A stretch of 64,000 bases of DNA, from the NCBI GenBank assembly GCA_000306725.1, contig CP003083.1, forward strand, positions 2,194,042 through 2,258,041, written 5' to 3'. This document shows, in pieces, positions 9,501 through 16,112 of the stretch. This DNA comes from Methanolobus psychrophilus R15. Lineage in GTDB: Archaea; Halobacteriota; Methanosarcinia; Methanosarcinales; Methanosarcinaceae. The notes under the pieces were generated by a model. That model was not told the DNA's origin. It made no database searches and saw only the letters and a list, made by a program, of their open reading frames with translations. The position numbers were made by a program, and so were the translations under genes. The number at the start of each line of letters is the position of its first letter. Positions within the stretch are counted from its first letter, which is position 1.

Positions 9501-9794
9501 TTGAACTGCAATGAGCATAAAACAATCTCACTTGGTAGTTGGAAAGGTTTTATTCAAGATGAGATACTCAAGTCGAAAAGCTATAAAAACCCATATTTGA
9601 AAGATTCTTATGAGTTTTTACGAGGTTCCAAGTCAAAAGAAGAATGGAATGTAATAGCAGAAAATTGTGCGGTCGTTAAGGAATACCGCAATGGTTCTTC
9701 ACATTATGGAACAAAGAAGATAGACTATATTTTTGAAAAGAGAGCAGATACTATCAGAAAAATAAATGAAATTATCGATATACTTTATCCTTAG
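6549..9794 (+). CDS. Large TPR-repeat protein with C-terminal HEPN-like RNase motif
   Basis: A 1081-aa, mostly helical protein. The middle has TPR-like helix pairs (for example about residues 345-385, KHLCFLWTGDIYQERNDF onward, and about 635-700). The final 170 residues form a separate helical domain ending in EYRNGSSHYG, with R1047 and H1052: an RxxxxH motif preceded by a helix and with a polar residue after the arginine, as in HEPN ribonucleases. TPR-HEPN architectures occur in defence proteins, where the TPR part senses or scaffolds and HEPN cuts RNA. The N-terminal 300 residues match nothing I know. It lies 64 bp after the second viperin, with GGGG before ATG and an AT-rich spacer that could carry its own promoter. 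An RNase role is inferred from the motif alone. Confidence 0.6.
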   Translation: MIDSISTTDFFNLNLRERFFLERELEILPYHLRKNNTNKNQRILEDLFINKVLSDPHFSMYVSKQIEGSDFDLKDVFAYLSYVLLENYLSKSPLLNNIEVKERNLNLEQALDKRNFDYFSLKSSTYYHDKRDFKKAIDALPFRGEGINNRWYKGSLLNWDAVMEIPYYSLRSEEKVEYQMFETTHALESLENLADFRDEHRFIFENIESNFRYDRQTEYMNINAPLFGFLNSSTGFISSIKNLLEKYGYHRDFSNDEIGKYFKIYTDSILIGQFYWFVSLNQNQMLSLLNAYYDEQGLSFKEENLNIFPNSKLVHYFVYSNVRCICDKKDYNEAINLLNKLSESTDDMFLKHLCFLWTGDIYQERNDFDFAASAFNKAYELARDNDLTRDDELRFLYEIVSGKKSRVAEEQNKKYVNLLEAAEMYHHAGNVNKSNELIQQLNSELHSLSIPKQMHVWYDIYLDIYSRQEKVSGAILNKIIELAGIFNDSNSDYLEEDMEIIDCSVWDKNVSRMDCIVKHINHLKTIAEENKKNLDSKNLDLTADLFVMNRFYGGKYQFNEKTITGQLLSSMGLIRDVIHIDDTIPFLFAPNKRLEKIETAICEIESMDKDEHVNIANLYTGSISDVVQRLKLKQARCYYLLNKNDSAQDILKDILDTATEVGVQYHAHCVLGTIFAKKQMVEDSIEHFKLAIDSKYLSESGSGIVIEYCRDELLQSVSKELFFETVDSIIDHINMKSKDRSYKDNGFWQAVDLCNQFGLTEESLHFIERGLLEKDEFVKSKLLEEKAYIKYLDGNLDASQELLEVAKQEIKSVIVMKNTEYRELCSSIFHKSSIIAGKRLDFKKAEKDMEMAIKILENSAGKQENSKLKCYSRLKDVYRNLSKNVIEYNKITDPDVVTILKTGEMIVSDLLNGARNRKIDYSLALAEYGKGLETALDKVITAALREHIFSLHTQKPIEDSYFKGEGKFKNEGISYVSPYGLKDALNCNEHKTISLGSWKGFIQDEILKSKSYKNPYLKDSYEFLRGSKSKEEWNVIAENCAVVKEYRNGSSHYGTKKIDYIFEKRADTIRKINEIIDILYP

Positions 9795-9998
9795 AATGTA
9801 CTCTTAATTTTTTTTGAGTACAAGTGATAGTATGGTAGCTGATTCTATTGGGAAGATAGAGAAAACCGTGATTTCAAAAAGTTAGAAGATGATCTCGGGA
9901 TGAATGGGAGTTTAATCAACGACACACGAATGTTCATTAAACCCCCCGCCTCAGTCAGGCAGAGTTAAAACATAGCCATAATTCTTAGCATTTATTGA
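9795..9998. other. Spacer after the TPR gene, decayed coding trace
   Basis: An ACTC/GAGT pair around a run of T (GAGTACAAG follows) could act as the operon terminator at 9800-9824. A 40-codon frame (YWEDRENRDFKKLEDDLG, about 9847-9966) has no start and no recognisable family. It may be another relic of the lost cas genes that follow. Confidence 0.35.
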
Positions 9999-10236
9999 TT
10001 AAAGCAAAGCAACTTTGATATAATTATAGACTCTGCCTACCTAAGTGGTCCTATAATTTCAAAGGACATAAGGCAAAAGATACTAAGCATCTCTTATACA
10101 GATTGGGAGAATATGGGATTCTCCAAAGGTACTCTCCATTACATGAAGAAGAATGCTGAAGTTGATAAGCCATTTACTCTTAATTGCTCATGTTAAGGAA
10201 AGGTTGGAAGGATGGAGTAAGCATATGGTGGGATAA
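9999..10236 (+). pseudogene. cas1: Decayed Cas1 C-terminal fragment (second copy)
   Basis: One frame from 9999 reads FDIIIDSAYLSG, DIRQKILSISYTDWENMG, FSKGTLHYMKKNAE and KPFTLN. One extra base then shifts the frame, and the next frame continues AHVKERLEGWSKHMVG to a stop at 10234-10236. Joined across the frameshift, this matches the end of archaeal Cas1: the LxR-x-DxxxLR-like segment, the GFSKGTLHY(L/M)KKNA block, KPF-x-LN, and HV-x-ERLxxW. There is no start and the catalytic N-terminal two thirds are missing, so this is a relic. A second, weaker relic lies at 115..252, so the viperin locus sits between two cas1 scars. No CRISPR repeats accompany either. Assignment is from recall of the family. 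Confidence 0.5.
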
Positions 10237-10435
10237 ATTGTTAATTAATATGAAAAACTATAAACAAAATTCTGTGAGTGGTATTTTCATTATGAGTGTA
10301 TTGAAGTTATTACTGATTCTGGAATTGAAAGTTTTTCCTCTTGTGATTCAGGAGAAAAATAAAGAACTTCCACGAGGCGTGCAGTGTGCTACACCGCTAC
10401 TATTCGAAGCGAGCCACTTGAGTCCTGTATGCTCC

Positions 10436-11221
10436 TTATTCTGGCATGAGGATTTCGGTAACTCCAGTTCCTTTTTTGAACATCGTACGCCGATTTAGAA
10501 CAACGATGACCACTGCCGTGAGAGCGATAAGGAGGCTATCCCAGGGTTGAGCATCGGGAAAGATGGGATTCATTATTTGAAAGTGGTACAGGTAAGCTAT
10601 CAGCAGACTGCCGCGAGCGCTGTTGAACATGGGAGTAAGGATGACGGAGAGGGCGATAACACCGCCAAAGTATGGCACGGCTGACCATGCCTCATATTGA
10701 AGTCCGCTAATATAGAAAGCAGGGATGTGCCAGGCTGCCCAGATGATGCCCAAGATCAAACCCGCCCAGAAGGGGGAATATTTGCGCTGCAGTAGAGGCA
10801 AGGCGACTCCCCGCCATCCGAATTCCTCGTTCGTACCCAAGAGGAAAAAGGAAAGCGCCAGAGCTGAAAATACCTGATACCAGGGGGAAAAGGGAAAAGG
10901 ATCGCTGATGGTTCCTTTCAGTGCGGCGCCAAGGTAAATAGTGGCAGGAAAGCCCACGAGCAAGTACAACCACCACTTCCGAGGCATCCGCCATAAGGTC
11001 AATCGTCGAAAGAAGCTACCCAACCCTTTCAATCCGTAATATCGCCAGACCAGAATTATGCCAACAATACCAGGCGAATAAACCGCAAGGAGAAATACGG
11101 GAGTGCTAAATGATACGAAAATCAGCACTGCAGCGAGACCCCAAGTCAGAGTGAAGGTAAGTATGAGGAAAGGAACAAGCGTTTTTACTGTCATACCTTG
11201 AGTTTTCGGTTTCGTTTGCAT
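10436..11221 (-). CDS. CPBP-family intramembrane metalloprotease (CAAX protease/Abi type)
   Basis: A 261-aa membrane protein with about seven hydrophobic segments. The two conserved motifs are EEFGWRG at about 132-138 (EExxxR, catalytic glutamates) and WHIP at about 164-167 (zinc-ligand histidine), with a further N in the MFNSARGS segment. This fits CPBP glutamate-type proteases related to Rce1 and bacteriocin self-immunity proteins. G+C is visibly higher than in the DNA on both sides, and the gene stands alone, which suggests transfer from another genome. A short AGGAGG lies just before the ATG. The substrate is unknown. Confidence 0.85.
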   Translation of the reverse strand: MQTKPKTQGMTVKTLVPFLILTFTLTWGLAAVLIFVSFSTPVFLLAVYSPGIVGIILVWRYYGLKGLGSFFRRLTLWRMPRKWWLYLLVGFPATIYLGAALKGTISDPFPFSPWYQVFSALALSFFLLGTNEEFGWRGVALPLLQRKYSPFWAGLILGIIWAAWHIPAFYISGLQYEAWSAVPYFGGVIALSVILTPMFNSARGSLLIAYLYHFQIMNPIFPDAQPWDSLLIALTAVVIVVLNRRTMFKKGTGVTEILMPE

Positions 11222-11597
11222 TATAACCTCCTCTTATATTCTTTTTCTATCGTATAGCAAGTATTTAGGTAGCACACTTGGCGAAAAAATAAAATCTTAT
11301 ATAGGACACATTTATGCCACATATTATACTTGTTTCTCGTATAATATACCGTTTTTATGACATAATTATTTTTTGATTTTATTTTTTTACTAAGCGTGAT
11401 TATCAGTATTTTCTTTTTAATTGAGGCGCGTGATTTATTAAAACAAACCCGAAACCAAATAGAGTTATAAGAAGATTGAAATTATACAATTACTAACTTC
11501 AGAAGTTTGAAGCCTATAACATTGCCTCAATCAGGCAGTACTTCATTTTTGCGATTTCTAATGGCAGCGTTTGCTTAATTTTTAAAAAATAGATAAA
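11222..11597. other. Non-coding AT-rich spacer
   Basis: No gene seen. It contains the upstream region of the CPBP gene, with AGGAGG about 8 bases from its start, and AT-rich DNA. A short imperfect palindrome GCCTCAATCAGGC occurs at about 11524-11536; similar GCCTCAGTCAGGC lies at about 9949-9961. Confidence 0.5.
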
Positions 11598-11813
11598 TCA
11601 TAAACCCCTCCGAATTTCTCTACGTTTATCTTCCCACTCTTCTCTTTCAATGAGAAGCTGTTCTTTTTCCATTTTCAAATCGTTTATTACATCTTGACTA
11701 AACGCATTCTGAATCCTTTCATCAATTCGCTCAATCTCATCATCAATCTCGATGATTTTCTCGGCATAATAATTAGATTCTGAAATCTCATCTATGAACT
11801 CATCCATATCCAT
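11598..11813 (-). CDS. Small acidic coiled-coil protein
   Basis: A 71-aa protein, rich in E, D and I, with heptad-like spacing from about residue 18 to 65 (YAEKIIEIDDEIERIDERI), so a coiled coil is likely. It begins 6 bp after the stop of the 418-aa gene and is the last member of the Orc1/Cdc6-like operon. I recognise no family. A role as a dimerising accessory of the replication-type module is only a guess from position. Confidence 0.6.
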   Translation of the reverse strand: MDMDEFIDEISESNYYAEKIIEIDDEIERIDERIQNAFSQDVINDLKMEKEQLLIEREEWEDKRREIRRGL

Positions 11814-11819
11814 GTCACA

Positions 11820-13076
11820 TCACATCTTGAAATCAATAAGCCTAAATGTTTCCATATTCGGACAATAAACAATACCTTTCTTTCGAAGTATATCGAATGT
11901 TTCCTCTATAAGCCAAAATTCTACACTCTTTACATCTTTCAATACAGACATTGGAATAGGCTCTTCCAGACCATACATGTCCTGAAGTTCCTGATACAAC
12001 CTAAACTCATCTGGCCTTAATTTAAAAAGATGATCTACATCAATTCCCGCTTTCTCAATTTTCAAACTATGATGATACATATCCAGCCATATATCACCAC
12101 ATTCAATGACATCAGCTTCAGTAAAAACATCAGACAACTTCAAGCGAGCAAACGCAGAACTTAATTTTGAAGCAGTTGAACTAACATCAATATTACAGGC
12201 CATTGATTGTGTACTACTAACTTTATTCAAAATTGAATGAATCATATCTACAACTCTTTTTTCAACCTTCTCCGATGCAGGCTGTGGCTCAAACAATAAA
12301 GTATCAAGCATATAAGCTCTTATTATTGGAATTTGATAGAGAACATTCTCTTTATACTGACTTTTCCTCCGCACTTCGCCATCAACAAGAATAGGAATAT
12401 GAATAGCAGTAGACTTAGGAGTTAACAATGACATATTTATTTCTTTACTGTTAACTGGATTTATAAGAGCATCTTTCTCAGTTTGGTTATAATAATATTT
12501 TGACTGTGCTCTTTTAAAATCAGATGGAATCAAGCCCATAACATCCTTGTACGAACTCCATACATCCTTCTTTCCAAAGATCCCAGTATCAATTCCACCT
12601 TTTCCGTTTGCCCCGATCATTGGAGATGATACTGTAGATAAAGCCATACAAAAAGAAAGATCCTCAACACTATTCTTATTATTTCCCCTGAATGGCTGAC
12701 CAAAAAAATCAGTATATTCATCCCGTTTCATGGCCTTACTCTGGATATACTTATTCGGGCTCAGTTTCCTCCAATCCTTAACATATTTAATTACAACTCG
12801 AATGCAATTATGCACAGGTCCTTCAAAATTCTTTTCATCAGTTTCAAGTGTAATTACTTCAATGAGCTCCCCCTCTTTAGGCAGGTTCTCACATTCGAAT
12901 ACATAAACCTCCCTCTTTGGAGTTTTTTTAAAAGGAGATGGATCAAGATAAGCCTTTGTTTTATATCCTATATTATATCTAACAAATCCAATATTATCAT
13001 TCTCAAAGATTAATTTCATCTCTGTACCAGATAATTCATAACCACGCCAACGATTATCCAATGATCTTCTTGCCAT
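11820..13076 (-). CDS. Conserved-looking 418-aa partner of the Orc1/Cdc6-like ATPase, weak MCM-like C-terminus
   Basis: The middle part (LSFCMALSTVSSP at about 141-153) has no family I recognise. Near the C-terminus, ARLKLSDVFTEADVIECGDI resembles the helical lid after the MCM ATPase core (ARMRLSDxVTxEDVxxA), and the end looks like a winged helix. There is no Walker A or arginine finger, so it is not an active helicase; it could be an MCM-derived or MCM-contacting protein. The start codon overlaps the stop of the Orc1/Cdc6-like gene (TAATG), so the two products are probably made together. Initiator-plus-partner pairs of this kind are expected for an integrated plasmid or virus. Confidence 0.5.
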   Translation of the reverse strand: MARRSLDNRWRGYELSGTEMKLIFENDNIGFVRYNIGYKTKAYLDPSPFKKTPKREVYVFECENLPKEGELIEVITLETDEKNFEGPVHNCIRVVIKYVKDWRKLSPNKYIQSKAMKRDEYTDFFGQPFRGNNKNSVEDLSFCMALSTVSSPMIGANGKGGIDTGIFGKKDVWSSYKDVMGLIPSDFKRAQSKYYYNQTEKDALINPVNSKEINMSLLTPKSTAIHIPILVDGEVRRKSQYKENVLYQIPIIRAYMLDTLLFEPQPASEKVEKRVVDMIHSILNKVSSTQSMACNIDVSSTASKLSSAFARLKLSDVFTEADVIECGDIWLDMYHHSLKIEKAGIDVDHLFKLRPDEFRLYQELQDMYGLEEPIPMSVLKDVKSVEFWLIEETFDILRKKGIVYCPNMETFRLIDFKM

Positions 13077-14281
13077 TATGCACCTTCGCTATTTTTCATA
13101 ATATCTAGCATTTCATTGTCTGCATTCAATGCGATGCGAATATAATGGAGTGAATTTTCTGCAAATGATATTGATTTGTAGCGTCCTTTACCAGTATTTT
13201 TTTGTTTTATGGTTGATGAAATTAAACCACTTGCTTCGATTTTGGAAATGTTGCGAGATGTTTGGCGGAGTAATGTTTCTTTGAACTTATATTTTTTACA
13301 TAATGCAACATATGCCGACAATATCTCTGTAGCAAGCATTTCGTTTACTCCCGTTTTATCATATTTCTTTACCATTGCTTGCAGAATGAGTTTTTCATTG
13401 GTTGGCATATTGTAGATGATGTGGCATATTTTATTCTGTTGCATTAATTTTGCAGCAAGATCAATATACGATTCAGTTACTATAGATTGAAATTCCTTTT
13501 CAGTTAGTAAAGCTGCATTTTTTAATAATGTGATTGCATACTCGATGTTATTGTCGTTTTTTATTGCTAATGATGCACATAATGGTATTACTTCATTGGA
13601 AATACTACCTTGTCTAAAAAACATATTTGAAAATTGATTGAGTATATCTGTTATTTCCTGAGCAGAGTACGGTGGGACTTCAATGTGGTGGAATGATAGA
13701 TATGATAATGTGGATGGGCTTGTATTTTCGATAATGTTATCGGAATTTGTGATTGCAATCACGTTGATTTTTTGATTCAGATTTGGGATTTCTGGCGATT
13801 GCATTATTTTTTTAATTTTGTCTAGATCGGAGGAGGTTTGTATATTTTCAAAGATTACTGAATAGGTTTTACATGCTGAGGGTTTGGCAAAATAAGTATT
13901 GAATTCTTGTGATAATATTTCGGCTATTTCATCATCGAATGTTGTTATTCTTTTGGTTATAGTTTTGTATTTGGCAGTAGAAATGTCATATATTTCGCAG
14001 AAGTGGGTTGGATTTCCTGTATTTCTTGCGGTGATATAAATATATTGCATCACTTTATCTAATGTGAATGATTTTCCAGATTTCGCATGTCCTGAGAGTA
14101 GTATATTTGGTGCCTGGTTTCCGTTGATTAATGGGAGTAATGAAGTAATGAGATCTGTTACAACCTGATCTCTGTGAAGAAGAGTGGGTAAGTTTATTTT
14201 TCCCTGATGATTTGTAAATTCACAGATGTCAAGAATAATTGGGTCATGTGTTTTGATTTTGTTAAGTAATTCCATGTCCAT
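13076..14281 (-). CDS. Orc1/Cdc6-like AAA+ ATPase
   Basis: A 401-aa AAA+ protein. Near residue 36 HRDQVVTDLITSLLPLI matches the Orc/Cdc6 entry (hRexqixxlxxxL). Walker A is GHAKSGKS at 64-71, the Walker B region reads YSVIFENIQ, sensor 1 is VIAITNSDN, and a C-terminal winged helix follows (about 290-400). The Walker B acidic pair DE appears as EN, so ATP hydrolysis may be weak. It is distinct from a chromosomal Cdc6 in this and in its shorter, AT-rich gene. It probably recognises an origin of an integrated replicon. It heads a three-gene reverse operon. No obvious origin repeats are seen directly upstream. Confidence 0.72.
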   Translation of the reverse strand: MDMELLNKIKTHDPIILDICEFTNHQGKINLPTLLHRDQVVTDLITSLLPLINGNQAPNILLSGHAKSGKSFTLDKVMQYIYITARNTGNPTHFCEIYDISTAKYKTITKRITTFDDEIAEILSQEFNTYFAKPSACKTYSVIFENIQTSSDLDKIKKIMQSPEIPNLNQKINVIAITNSDNIIENTSPSTLSYLSFHHIEVPPYSAQEITDILNQFSNMFFRQGSISNEVIPLCASLAIKNDNNIEYAITLLKNAALLTEKEFQSIVTESYIDLAAKLMQQNKICHIIYNMPTNEKLILQAMVKKYDKTGVNEMLATEILSAYVALCKKYKFKETLLRQTSRNISKIEASGLISSTIKQKNTGKGRYKSISFAENSLHYIRIALNADNEMLDIMKNSEGA

Positions 14282-15198
14282 TACAGTACCTCATACATTG
14301 TAGAGGTTGGTATTGCATATAACCATGACTTTTGTGACATTTTTGACTTCTAAGACACTTGATGTAACATGTTAGTTTTTACTGTTGCTAACTATGTTAT
14401 ATGCGCAAAACTTAGAGATAAATATTTTAGAGTTATTTATTAATTATTAGTTTTTAAATAGGGCGAATATTTCAGTTTTGGATAATGCATCGTATATTTG
14501 CTCGAATGGGAATGTGACAAAAACTGAACAGTAGCGACTTTTTCCTTCTTCTTTCTGTTTCATAGTAGTGTGTACTATTCCTAATGATTTCAGCCCATCT
14601 TATTGAGAGGAGCATAATTTGAACCAACACAATATCCAGTAAAGTTGCAAATATCCGATCACTAAATTCTGCAACAAATATATCCTATAATCCCCGCCCC
14701 ATCTAGGCGAAGTAAAAAGACTGAGTTTGGAATTCAATAAATATATCAAAGCAACCAAAGCAAACGGGGCGATTCAAGGATAGAGTAAGAGTTACGGGAC
14801 ATAGTATCACATCGTGACAATAGATGGTATAGTCTTCTGATATTTTTCCATGAATAAAGCAGTCTTTATGTATTTCCTCTTCGGTGTGGCACTACCCATG
14901 AGCTGCAGGTTTAGTGCGATCACTTTGCAATGTAGGATCCATATATTTTCCGTTTGATTGGGTAAGGGTAATCTACAGATTTGTCTCTTCTTTTGGGGCC
15001 ATGATTTCTTTCTCCGTTTGTTTTCGGGTACACTATCAACATTTTGTAGTAGGAATCAGAATTATAATCAAGGATGTCCATGGATGGCATTAGATTAAAT
15101 TTCATTAGAATATGCTTCTTTCAATTGATGCAAATAAGAATCAAAGGATAAGGGAAAAAGAAGGGCCATTAGGTGTGGCCACATTCATACGCTTTAGT
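14282..15198. other. Non-coding spacer upstream of the Orc1/Cdc6-like operon
   Basis: No convincing gene. The first 180 bases hold the promoter of the reverse operon and an AT-rich run near 14425-14460. Around 14694-14715 CCCCGCCCCATCTAGGCG recalls the CCCCGCC-x-CAGTCAGGC sequence near 9945; both may be pieces of one dispersed repeat. A 61-codon reverse frame at 14920-15105 shows no family features and is not called. Confidence 0.5.
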
Positions 15199-15639
15199 TC
15201 AGTGACTGGCAAGAATCTCTTCTGCCACTCCTAAGAACTCAAAATGTTCTCCATAATTGCCACTTACTTTCAAGTATTCGAGATAAAATCCTATAATCAT
15301 AAGTGTAATCGGATCGTTACAAAGCATTTCCTTGATATCTTCGATGTCCATACCAAGAGATGGTCCAAATTTTCCGCATCCTATGCAGTGGTATTTGGGG
15401 ACCACAAGACCCAATTGTATACCACGTTCCATTATTCTGCTGGCACAGTTCCCTGCAATTGTGTAGGGTAACGTGCAATCAGTGAGACCAATCAGAACGA
15501 AACTGGAGATGATCATTCTAGGAAGGGTCTCGCTGGTTATAATTATTCCTTCTGGTTCAGATTTTATGTCTTTGAATCCGTTGGATGATTTTGAATTCAT
15601 AGTTATCATGCTCTTATATTGGTTCAGATAGATTTTCAT
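15199..15639 (-). CDS. Hypothetical protein with CxGC motif
   Basis: A 146-aa protein I do not recognise. It has a hydrophobic middle (IISSFVLIGLTDC, about 43-55) and a short cysteine motif CIGCG at about 85-89, and four or five cysteines in all, so metal binding is possible. It stands alone, with non-coding DNA on both sides. Downstream is a long AT-rich gap before the 750-aa gene on the other strand. The frame is open and the start (ATG at 15639) is unremarkable. The reality of the gene is supported only by length and composition. Confidence 0.4.
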   Translation of the reverse strand: MKIYLNQYKSMITMNSKSSNGFKDIKSEPEGIIITSETLPRMIISSFVLIGLTDCTLPYTIAGNCASRIMERGIQLGLVVPKYHCIGCGKFGPSLGMDIEDIKEMLCNDPITLMIIGFYLEYLKVSGNYGEHFEFLGVAEEILASH

Positions 15640-16112
15640 TTAAACATTGGTACCAAGTCAGGGTGGTCGATATTGTGCAGGTATACATGGACATTGTCAA
15701 TGTCCATGGAAGTGTTGATGACTAATGAATTGTACAATCCATTCTCACAAACTGTCTTTGTTTCTTCATGCCTATTCATGTTTTATTTTCCTTATATTTT
15801 ATTTTCTTGATACTATTACATTTGAGTATAAAATATTTCAAGTATATAAAAGCATGTATTTATATAATGGAGGTTAAATACAAACCAAATAAACATGCTG
15901 AACTCCAATTTTTACCCCTTTTTTGCAAGAGTGTGTTTGAATTTTGAGAGATTACATATAAAATAGTCAGAAGTTGCTGTTAAATTACTATAAAATCGAT
16001 TCAGAAATTCTATATTTGATCGAGTTGCGCGCTACCACCAAGAGATTCTACCATAATCTAAATAAGCATGAAATAAATATTAATATATAGTTATTAAAAT
16101 CAATTGCTTTTT
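15640..16112. other. AT-rich spacer
   Basis: No gene seen. An AT-rich TATA-like run (ATAAATATTAATATATAG, about 16073-16090) lies 25-40 bases before the ATG of the next gene and is a good candidate for its promoter. Confidence 0.5.

Noticed and set aside
10184..10498. 104-codon frame beginning LRKGWKDG
   Set aside because: It overlaps the end of the cas1 relic in another frame and has no family features; it is a shadow of the relic and the reverse-strand protease end.
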